Source: Bifidobacterium breve
Lineage (GTDB): Bacteria > Actinomycetota > Acidimicrobiia > Acidimicrobiales > Ilumatobacteraceae
NCBI GenBank assembly: GCA_945869715.1
Contig: CAMBPP010000005.1
Coordinates: 1 to 28,369 of the forward strand
DNA length: 28,369 nucleotides
Direction of reading: 5' to 3'
The translations under genes and the position numbers were made by a program. Below the pieces are notes generated by a model. That model was not told the DNA's origin, did not search any database, and saw only the letters and a list, made by a program, of their open reading frames with translations. Shown here one piece after another: positions 22,400 through 28,369 of the stretch; the first letter of the stretch is position 1; the number at the start of each line of letters is the position of its first letter.

Positions 22400-23395
22400 T
22401 TACTGATCTGTTGACTGTAGACCAATGGCCTGACGAATCTCGTTGACTATGTTGCAGTCGACCATTTCTTTGGCCACCTTGATGCCATTCAACATGGCTC
22501 GCGCGCCGGAAGACCCGTGCGAAATGATGCAGACGCCATCAACGCCCAGCAAAATGGCCCCACCAGTGGTATCAGGGTCAAGGGTTTCGTACAAAGGAAG
22601 AAGTGCTGGCAAAAGAGCATTGGCATGTTCTTGGTATTCAGGGGTGGAACCAAATGCCCCAAACAACGCCTTGACAACTGTCTTCAAACTTCCTTCCAGG
22701 GTTTTTAACACCACGTTGCCTGTAAAGCCGTCGGTCACCACCACGTCGACATCGTCGGACATGATGTCGCGGCCTTCCACGTTTCCAATGAAGTGAAAAC
22801 CCGAGGCCGATGACAACAGTTCAAAAGCTTCCTTACGCAACGCGTCGCCCTTGCCTGGTTCTTCGCCAATAGACAACAGACCGACGCGAGGAGTTTCTAC
22901 GCCGAAGCGATTCTTCGCATAGATGCTGCCCATAAGTGCAAACTGTGTGAGCCACTCGGCCTGCACATCGGCATTGGCGCCAGCGTCGAGAAGAACGGTT
23001 GGGCGACCACCAGGAACCGGAATCGGAGTGGCAATTGCCGGACGATTGACGCCTTTGATACGACCCATGCGTAGCAGAGCAGAAGCCATGGTTGCTCCGG
23101 TGTTTCCGGCAGAGATCATGGCGCTTGCGGCTCCATCGCGTACTGCTTCAGCGCTGCGCACCAACGTGGAATCTTTTTTGCGTCGCACGCCACCTGCAGC
23201 GTCTTCATCCATTGCTATGACTTCATTGGCAACGATGTGAGTGATGCCAGAGATGTCTAGCGACGTGAGCGATGCAAGATTGTCGGGGCCAACAAGAACA
23301 CAAGGAATGCCTGAAGCAATAGCCTCTAAAACTCCCTGAATGATTTCTTCGGGGGCACGGTCGCCACCCATCGCGTCAACCGCGACTGGCAACAC
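22400..23395 (-). CDS. plsX: Phosphate acyltransferase PlsX
   Basis: PlsX converts acyl-ACP to acyl-phosphate for phosphatidic acid synthesis (PlsX/PlsY route). The 331-residue product starts with GTG (reads LPVAVDAMGGD) and has AVDAMGGDRAPE at the N terminus, ISAGNTGATMA (about 94-104), VLLDAGANADVQ and VVTDGFTGNVVLKTLEG. It lies 4 bp after rpmF and 13 bp before acpP, which supplies its substrate. Confidence 0.96.
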   Translation of the reverse strand: MLPVAVDAMGGDRAPEEIIQGVLEAIASGIPCVLVGPDNLASLTSLDISGITHIVANEVIAMDEDAAGGVRRKKDSTLVRSAEAVRDGAASAMISAGNTGATMASALLRMGRIKGVNRPAIATPIPVPGGRPTVLLDAGANADVQAEWLTQFALMGSIYAKNRFGVETPRVGLLSIGEEPGKGDALRKEAFELLSSASGFHFIGNVEGRDIMSDDVDVVVTDGFTGNVVLKTLEGSLKTVVKALFGAFGSTPEYQEHANALLPALLPLYETLDPDTTGGAILLGVDGVCIISHGSSGARAMLNGIKVAKEMVDCNIVNEIRQAIGLQSTDQ

Positions 23396-23399
23396 GGGA

Positions 23400-23579
23400 C
23401 TAAGCGACTTCTACCGCGGTGCGACCTTTGTACCAGCCGCAACCACCACACACGATGTGTGGCTTTTTTGCCACACCACAACGTGGGCACACGCTGCGTG
23501 AAGGCACCGATATCTTCATATTCGCCGAACGACGGCTACGGCTCTTCATTTTGGAAGTTTTCTTTTTAGGAACAGCCAC
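23400..23579 (-). CDS. rpmF: 50S ribosomal protein L32
   Basis: A 59-residue L32 beginning AVPKKKTSKMKSRSRRSA after the initiator. It keeps a zinc ribbon with C31, C34, C44 and C47, the C+ form of L32. The frame extends to 23606, but the GTG at 23579, with GGAG 6 nt upstream, matches the invariant family N terminus. A zinc-independent L32 copy may exist elsewhere; none is in the window. Confidence 0.96.
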   Translation of the reverse strand: MAVPKKKTSKMKSRSRRSANMKISVPSRSVCPRCGVAKKPHIVCGGCGWYKGRTAVEVA

Positions 23580-23609
23580 AATTTTCTCCGTCGAACTTGG
23601 CGCCACCTG

Positions 23610-23665
23610 GATGTGCGCTCAACTAGCCGTTTGATGATATCGGCGCACTCCCCCTCATCGGCAAC
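23610..23665 (-). promoter_or_regulatory. Candidate internal promoter before rpmF
   Basis: The 101-bp gap between DUF177 and rpmF is the largest in the cluster. On the minus strand it contains TTGCCG and, 19 bp later, TATCAT. The spacing is loose and the hexamers imperfect, so this is only a candidate for separate expression of rpmF-plsX-acpP. Confidence 0.25.
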
Positions 23666-23680
23666 CCCGAACGCCGAGAT

Positions 23681-24226
23681 TTACTGAGGAAACTGGCTGC
23701 CAAGATCGCGCAAGGCGTCCCACCGTGGGTCGACTGGGGTCTGAGAACAGCCACAATTCGCCCCATCTGGGGTCGACCTGTCGATGCCGCACACGGGGCA
23801 CAAGCCTGGGCAGTCGGGCCGGCACACAGGGGTGTCGGGTACCGCCAAGAGCACATACTCACGCACCATGGGGGCCAAATTGAGCTGATCACTTTCCAAT
23901 CGGTACGCATCGGGGTCGGTGATCTCACGTTGGTAGATCTCGCCGACCTCGCCCACTGCAACACCTGAAATATCTTTTAAGCACCTACAACATTGGTCGT
24001 GCCACTGCGCGCTCACATTGCCCGAGAGCACTATTCCATTGTTGCTGCACTCTAAATGGAGGTGAATGCCAATGAGTTGTGGCAAGAGTCGCGGGTCCTC
24101 GAATTCAAAATGTTTCGACTCGACGTCGATTTCAACGTCTTTCCAGTTGCCAGGACGCCGCAAAAGTTCTGCGGCATTCACTAACAGCCCCGTGAGAGGA
24201 GAAGGGTGGCGTGCGCTTGACGACAT
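23681..24226 (-). CDS. DUF177 (YceD-like) domain protein
   Basis: A 181-residue protein with the DUF177 pattern: an N-terminal half with LSGNVSAQWHDQCCRCLKDI and a C-terminal Cys-rich part C-RPD-C-PGL-C-PV-CG, then NCGC and DPRWDALRDL. Bacterial members stand next to rpmF and are linked to ribosome or 23S rRNA biogenesis, so a role in large-subunit assembly is likely. The frame is open to 24334, but the ATG at 24226 has AGAGGA upstream and lies 7 bp after the sepIVA-like stop. Confidence 0.92.
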   Translation of the reverse strand: MSSSARHPSPLTGLLVNAAELLRRPGNWKDVEIDVESKHFEFEDPRLLPQLIGIHLHLECSNNGIVLSGNVSAQWHDQCCRCLKDISGVAVGEVGEIYQREITDPDAYRLESDQLNLAPMVREYVLLAVPDTPVCRPDCPGLCPVCGIDRSTPDGANCGCSQTPVDPRWDALRDLGSQFPQ

Positions 24227-24233
24227 GTGTCCT

Positions 24234-24794
24234 CTAGAAACGGTCTTGGTCGAAGAACACCTGCATCTCGCCAGTTGGTTCTTTGACTTGTTCTTCTTCT
24301 TGACCAATTGCCAAACGCTGACGACCACTGGCAACTGTTTTCATGAGTCGGTCGAGCAAAATTTCGAAACTTCCCAAGCGCTGGTCGAGGAAGTCTTCTG
24401 TTTCCATACGAATGCGACGCGCATCTGTTTCTGCAGCTTCCAAAATGCTGCGTGCCCGTGACTCGGCTGCACGAACCACTTCGGTGCGCTGCACCATACG
24501 CTCTGCCTGCACGCGCGCAGCGTCGAGAATTTCATCGCCTTCGCGTTTGGTTTTATGCAAGAACTCTTGGCGTTCTTTCAACATCCACCGCGCTTGGCGC
24601 AGTTCTTCTGGCAACAACGCTTGCGCTTCTTGCAGGTAACCAATAATTTGATCGCGGTCAATACGTGGCGTACTCGACAGCGGCATGTTTGGCGCATTAA
24701 CAATGATGTCGATGACATCGTTGAGTACTAGTTCAGCATCGCCCAATTGGGGTGCGATAGGACGCGCATTTTCGTAGCTCTCGTCGTAACTCAT
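24234..24794 (-). CDS. DivIVA-type coiled-coil protein, SepIVA-like
   Basis: A 186-residue mostly helical protein. The N-terminal part has LNDVIDIIVNAPNMPLS and IIGYLQEAQALLPEELRQARWML, then a long charged coiled coil (about 68-160) with Ala/Glu/Arg heptads and ATDARRIRMETEDFLDQRL-type segments. Its place between coaD/rsmD and DUF177-rnc-mutM-smc resembles that of mycobacterial SepIVA, a septum and cell-envelope factor. That assignment rests on synteny and general character, not on a defining motif. The ATG overlaps the coaD stop by 4 bp and has AAGGAG 8 nt upstream. Confidence 0.8.
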   Translation of the reverse strand: MSYDESYENARPIAPQLGDAELVLNDVIDIIVNAPNMPLSSTPRIDRDQIIGYLQEAQALLPEELRQARWMLKERQEFLHKTKREGDEILDAARVQAERMVQRTEVVRAAESRARSILEAAETDARRIRMETEDFLDQRLGSFEILLDRLMKTVASGRQRLAIGQEEEQVKEPTGEMQVFFDQDRF

Positions 24795-25273
24795 GAAAAC
24801 AACTCCTTTAATGCATGTGCAACGTTGGCCGGCACCAGAGATGATGGGTCGCCACCGTACTGAGCAATTTCCCTAATGAACCTGCTACTCACCGACGTAA
24901 AGGCGGGGCTGCACGGCAGATACACCGTGGGAATTCCTGCAACAGCAAAGTTGGTGTGCGCCATTTGCTGTTCAATTTCAAAATCTCCAGAGTTACGCAA
25001 GCCTTTCACCATGAAATCTGCTTGCACCACACGCGCTGCATCGACTGCCAAACCGGGGAAAGCACGAATCTCGACATTTTTGACTTTTGCCGTTTCCAAT
25101 GCGGTCTGAATGAGAGCAATGCGTTCATCGACACTGAAGACGCCCCCTTGCTTTTCTGGGTTGTGCAAAATAGCCACAACTACTTTTCCAAATAAACGAG
25201 ACGCCTGTTCAATGATGTCGAGATGCCCCAAATGGATGGGGTCAAAACTCCCGGGGTATAGAACAGTTGCCAT
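24791..25273 (-). CDS. coaD: Phosphopantetheine adenylyltransferase
   Basis: CoaD transfers AMP to 4'-phosphopantetheine, the fourth step of CoA synthesis. The 160-residue product has the nucleotidyltransferase motif GSFDPIHLGH (8-17), the substrate loop VKGLRN (89-94), and the SVSSRFIRE segment (127-135) that closes over ATP. The strong site AGGAGG precedes the ATG. It is 8 bp after rsmD, the usual order. Confidence 0.97.
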   Translation of the reverse strand: MATVLYPGSFDPIHLGHLDIIEQASRLFGKVVVAILHNPEKQGGVFSVDERIALIQTALETAKVKNVEIRAFPGLAVDAARVVQADFMVKGLRNSGDFEIEQQMAHTNFAVAGIPTVYLPCSPAFTSVSSRFIREIAQYGGDPSSLVPANVAHALKELFS

Positions 25274-25281
25274 AACGCCTC

Positions 25282-25851
25282 CTACGGTAGTTCACAACGC
25301 ACGAAAAAACCGACGGATGTGCGTCCGTAGGCACGAGTTCGGCTCATTTCCCAGCCATTTGGCGCAGTTTCATGAATGGGACATCGACTTTCCGTCTCTG
25401 CCACCACCACCACATCGCACGGGGCCGCACTGAGCACAGCGTCAAAAAGCGCGCCCCAATGTTCATATCTATACGGTGGGTCAGCGAGCACCAAATGCGT
25501 TGAGGTGAGTAATTCACCCAGGCGCTGTCGTGAACTCTTGGCCGCTATGTCGAGCACCACAACCGTAGATCTCCCCTCTAAGTCAAGTGCCGCTAGGTTG
25601 CCGCGCAACACACCAAGTGCAGACCGATTGTTTTCTACGAACACGCAATGAGCAGCCCCACGCGACAGTGCTTCAATGCCAAGCGCACCAGAACCTGCAA
25701 AAAGGTCGATCACTCGCTCTTCGCGCACTGCGTTCAAACTATTCAATGCATTGAACACCGCTTCGCGCACTTTGTCGGTGGTGGGCCGAGTGGCTTCATC
25801 TTCTGGACCATCTATACGGCGCCCGCGAAGATCACCTGCAACAACTCGCAT
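25282..25851 (-). CDS. rsmD: 16S rRNA (guanine-966-N2)-methyltransferase RsmD
   Basis: A 189-residue Rossmann methyltransferase: RVVAGDLRGRRI at the N terminus, PTTDKVREAVFNAL, SAM site DLFAGSGALGIEALSRG (49-65), and the catalytic ADPPY (123-127, the DPPY form of NPPY) that holds the guanine amino group. It methylates G966 in the 30S head. The ATG lacks a Shine-Dalgarno sequence, but TAGTCT lies exactly 7 nt upstream, so it may start the whole minus-strand cluster as a leaderless gene. Only 18 bp separate it from a divergent + gene. Confidence 0.96.
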   Translation of the reverse strand: MRVVAGDLRGRRIDGPEDEATRPTTDKVREAVFNALNSLNAVREERVIDLFAGSGALGIEALSRGAAHCVFVENNRSALGVLRGNLAALDLEGRSTVVVLDIAAKSSRQRLGELLTSTHLVLADPPYRYEHWGALFDAVLSAAPCDVVVVAETESRCPIHETAPNGWEMSRTRAYGRTSVGFFVRCELP

Positions 25852-25858
25852 AACAGTA

Positions 25859-25864
25859 AGACTA
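25859..25864 (-). promoter_or_regulatory. Candidate -10 for leaderless rsmD transcription
   Basis: TAGTCT on the minus strand lies 7 nt before the rsmD ATG. On the plus strand the overlapping TAAGAC at 25857-25862 lies 7 nt before the ATG of the small zinc-ribbon gene, though it lacks the final T of TAnnnT. Both starts would share 18 bp. Confidence 0.4.
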
Positions 25865-25869
25865 CGGGC

Positions 25870-26073
25870 ATGACTTCACCTTCGCCTTCCATCATCTGCG
25901 TTGACTGTGGAGGCCCCGCCCACCTCATTACCCCACCCCGCGAAGATGACGAGTGGCTTGTGGGTGATGTTGTTGCCTACAGATGTCGCGATTGCCGCGA
26001 CAGGTGGGACCTTGTTCTCACCGCCGAAGATTTGGGCATTGAAGAAGACCGAGCCGACCAACCCGACGTTTAA
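25870..26073 (+). CDS. Small zinc-ribbon protein, 67 residues
   Basis: From the ATG at 25870 the product has CVDC (C10, C13) and CRDC (C39, C42) flanking WLVGDVVAY, a compact zinc-ribbon, then an acidic helical tail. The pattern is like small actinobacterial proteins with a ribbon and a WD motif; function unknown. The frame is open upstream to 25648 inside rsmD, but the part upstream of this ATG is antisense to rsmD and has no family look. Its stop and that of recG share the same four bases TTAA (26070-26073), with no space for a terminator. Confidence 0.75.
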   Translation: MTSPSPSIICVDCGGPAHLITPPREDDEWLVGDVVAYRCRDCRDRWDLVLTAEDLGIEEDRADQPDV

Positions 26074-28256
26074 CTGCGCGCGAGGAACTCTTCTTCCGAG
26101 GCAGTGAGCAAAATATGCAACTCGTCGGCGAGCGCACTGTGTTTTTCCAACGTGGGGTCTTCTGTAATAACTTCAATTGCTGTTGCGCGAGCCTGTTCAA
26201 TAAGTTCTCTATCGCTACGCAAAGAGGCAAGACGCAAATCGCTTGTTCCACGTTGGTGCGAATCCATGAGGGTGCCCTCACCTCGTAGTTCTAGGTCTAT
26301 TTCTGCAAGTAAAAAGCCATCGGTTGTTTGCACCAAGGCCTCAACTCGCGGGCCGGGCTCATGTATTAATTCGCCCGACTCTGGAGGTTGTGTCACCAAC
26401 CAACACCGCGATGCAATTTTTCCGCGACCAACGCGACCTCGCAACTGGTGTAACTGCGCGATGCCAAAGCGATCGGCATCGAGCACAACCATCATGGTGG
26501 CGTTAGGAACATCAACGCCCACTTCAATAACCGTCGTTGCCACCAGCACATCGGTTTCTCCACGGCGGAAAGTTTCCATTGAGGTTTCTTTTTCTTGCGA
26601 CGACATTCGCCCATGCAACAGACCAAGCCGCAGGCCCTTTAACTCTCCAACACCTAGTTTCTGAAAAGTATCTTCCGCAGCTGCAGCTTCAATTTTTTCA
26701 CTCTCATCAATAAGTGGACACACCACAAAAGCCTGCTGGCCGAGCTTTACGGCTGCGCGTACTTCGGCCCACAACTTTTCTTCGCTGTGTTCGCCACTTG
26801 CCCACATGGTCTCAATAGGTGTGCGCCCTGGCGGCAGTTCGTCGAGCACGCTCACGTCTAAGTCGCCGTATACCGTCATTGCGGCAGTGCGCGGAATGGG
26901 CGTAGCTGTCATGACCAGCACGTCGGGAACTATGGGAAGCCCCTGCGGATTCAGCATTGACTTATCTCTCAAGGCCGCACGCTGTTCAACACCAAAGCGA
27001 TGCTGCTCGTCAATGACCACTACCCCAAGTTTGTTGAATTTCACCGCATCTTGAATGAGCGCATGAGTTCCTATGACAATGTCGACCGTTCCTTCTTCAA
27101 GACCCTGCAAAACATCGCGACGCTGTTCACCAGAAATGCGGTTCGTCAGCATTTCAACGCGCAGCGGGCGGCTGCCGAAAAGATTTTCTGCATCGGTCAC
27201 CACTAGATCTTCCAGCAATTTACGCACGCCACTTGCATGTTGCTCGGTAAGCACTTCTGTCGGGGCCATCAGCGCCCCTTGAAAGCCTCCTTCAACTGCT
27301 TGCAATAATGCAGCTACAGCCACAACAGTTTTTCCACTGCCCACGTCGCCTTGTAATAAACGGTGCATGGGGTGCCCGGCAACAAGGTCTTCGGATATTT
27401 CTGTTATTGCGCGTTGTTGTGCCGCCGTCAAAGGAAAGGGCAATGCACTAATGAACTGCTGCACCATTTTCCCCGAGGCAGAGTGACTAATACCTAGAGC
27501 TTCACGCTCAAGTTGGTGTTTACGCCCCACCAGCACCAACTGCACTCGCAACAATTCATCAAATGCCAAGCGACGACGTGCTGCCTCTTTGGTCTCCATG
27601 GTGTCGGGCATATGAATGTTTCGCAGTGCTTCATGACGCGGCATTAAACCCAACTGCGCAATAACACTCTCTGGCAATGGGTCAAGAATGCCGCGTGTCG
27701 CACAACGAGAAAGCGCATTTTCCACCCAGCCCGCAAACTCCCAAGTTTTGATTCCGTGTTCTTCGCTTTGTGGGTAAATAGGAACAATACGACCCGTTCG
27801 ATCGCCAATGAGGTCGACCACTGGGTTTGTCATTTGTAACGAGCCCCGATACTCGTCGGCCTTGCCAAATACAGAAATGGTGAGCCCTTCGCGCAACTGC
27901 TTTTCACGATACGGCTGGTTGAAAAAAGTAAGGGTTAACCTGCTCGACCCATCGCCAACGACAGCTGTGACAAGCGAGCGACGGTTCTTTGTCATGCGCT
28001 TATTCACGCTGCGCACTTCTACAAGCACCATCGCCTCTACGCCTGGCTGCAGATCTTTCAAGCGGCATTCATGGGTGCGGTCTACCCAACGCCGCGGATA
28101 CGCCATGAGCAAGTCGAGAATGCTGACGATGCCGCGCTTGTGCAGGTCTGCGGTGCGCTTTTCTCCAACACCACGCAGTTCTTCAACTTTACGTAGGTGC
28201 AGATCTCGAAAAGTGATTGGCCCTGTAGCTACTTGAGCATCAGCACTTGTTGCCAC
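26070..28256 (-). CDS. recG: ATP-dependent DNA helicase RecG
   Basis: RecG remodels stalled replication forks and Holliday junctions. The 728-residue product has the N-terminal helix-hairpin-like start (LRGVGEKRTADLHKRGI), the wedge/OB domain (about 60-150), Walker A GDVGSGKT (303-310), the DEQH box (416-419), TATPIPRT, and the C-terminal helicase half with VGVDVPNATMMVV and QLRGRVGRG. The start is GTG with no clear Shine-Dalgarno sequence, 5 bp after the stop of the DAK2-type gene, so coupling with that gene is likely. Confidence 0.97.
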   Translation of the reverse strand: MATSADAQVATGPITFRDLHLRKVEELRGVGEKRTADLHKRGIVSILDLLMAYPRRWVDRTHECRLKDLQPGVEAMVLVEVRSVNKRMTKNRRSLVTAVVGDGSSRLTLTFFNQPYREKQLREGLTISVFGKADEYRGSLQMTNPVVDLIGDRTGRIVPIYPQSEEHGIKTWEFAGWVENALSRCATRGILDPLPESVIAQLGLMPRHEALRNIHMPDTMETKEAARRRLAFDELLRVQLVLVGRKHQLEREALGISHSASGKMVQQFISALPFPLTAAQQRAITEISEDLVAGHPMHRLLQGDVGSGKTVVAVAALLQAVEGGFQGALMAPTEVLTEQHASGVRKLLEDLVVTDAENLFGSRPLRVEMLTNRISGEQRRDVLQGLEEGTVDIVIGTHALIQDAVKFNKLGVVVIDEQHRFGVEQRAALRDKSMLNPQGLPIVPDVLVMTATPIPRTAAMTVYGDLDVSVLDELPPGRTPIETMWASGEHSEEKLWAEVRAAVKLGQQAFVVCPLIDESEKIEAAAAEDTFQKLGVGELKGLRLGLLHGRMSSQEKETSMETFRRGETDVLVATTVIEVGVDVPNATMMVVLDADRFGIAQLHQLRGRVGRGKIASRCWLVTQPPESGELIHEPGPRVEALVQTTDGFLLAEIDLELRGEGTLMDSHQRGTSDLRLASLRSDRELIEQARATAIEVITEDPTLEKHSALADELHILLTASEEEFLARS

Positions 28257-28261
28257 AATAT

Positions 28262-28369
28262 TTATTCAACACCAAACAAGTAGGGGTATAGAGGTTGCCC
28301 GCCACGATGCACTTCTACTTCAACATTCCCAAAGTTTTCACCAAGCCATGCGCGCAACTCTTCAGTCAT
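28262..28369 (-). CDS. DAK2/FakA-type protein, C-terminal end (gene continues beyond window)
   Basis: Minus-strand codons from the right edge to the TAA at 28262-28264 read through 35 residues ending GGQPLYPYLFGVE. The YPYL-x-GVE ending after a V-E-V-E-V-H strand is the usual tail of DAK2-domain proteins such as FakA, the ATP-binding subunit of fatty-acid kinase. These genes often stand just before recG, as here. The ATG at the very edge is probably an internal Met, so the gene is cut off by the window. Confidence 0.75.
   Translation of the reverse strand: MTEELRAWLGENFGNVEVEVHRGGQPLYPYLFGVE

Overview
The window looks like a chromosomal segment of an actinobacterium. Three things point there: a DUF2469 gene, a SepIVA/DivIVA-type gene beside a DUF177 gene, and an actinobacterial LexA box (CGAAC-N4-GTTCG) in the recA promoter. 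The base composition is only moderately GC-rich and the genes are packed very tightly, often with overlapping convergent ends. I infer a streamlined, probably planktonic, Acidimicrobiia-like lineage; the taxonomic guess is inference. Nearly all of the content is core housekeeping.

Layout. 1-710 (+) is the 3' end of a secreted Gly/Ser-repeat protein that converges on recA (-) across a strong bidirectional hairpin terminator. recA has its own SOS-type promoter. Upstream of it is a two-gene unit (-) of a glutamate-1-semialdehyde-aminomutase-like PLP enzyme and a DUF983 membrane protein. tRNA-His(GTG) and tRNA-Lys(CTT) follow, then a small accessory stretch (4373-6223) with an orphan membrane protein and two tandem paralogous flavodoxin-fold quinone-reductase-like genes. 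Next come a TrmA/RumA-type RNA methyltransferase (-), rpe (+), an orphan membrane-anchored secreted protein (-), a crotonase (-), and two very small + genes that gene callers could miss.

From 10016 to 25851 there is one uninterrupted minus-strand cluster. Read 5' to 3' it is rsmD-coaD-sepIVA-like-DUF177-rpmF-plsX-acpP-rnc-mutM-smc-ftsY-lipoprotein-ffh-rpsP-khpA-rimM-trmD-rplS-DUF2469-yraN. It joins ribosome maturation (rsmD, rimM, trmD, rnc, L32, S16, L19), protein targeting (ftsY, ffh), lipid synthesis (plsX, acpP), CoA synthesis (coaD), chromosome organisation (smc), DNA repair (mutM) and septation. Most joints are overlaps or gaps of a few bases, so translational coupling is likely. Upstream of it lie a 67-aa zinc-ribbon gene (+), recG (-), and at the window edge the last 35 codons of a DAK2/FakA-type gene (-).

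The points most worth a second look are: the yraN start, whose only in-frame start lies about 100 bp inside the preceding gene while a well-placed ATG sits out of frame; the SOS promoter of recA; a lipoprotein with an I78-inhibitor-like tail inserted between ftsY and ffh; the overlooked small genes; and compact divergent starts that look leaderless. I saw no CRISPR array, insertion sequence, prophage or obviously new defence system.
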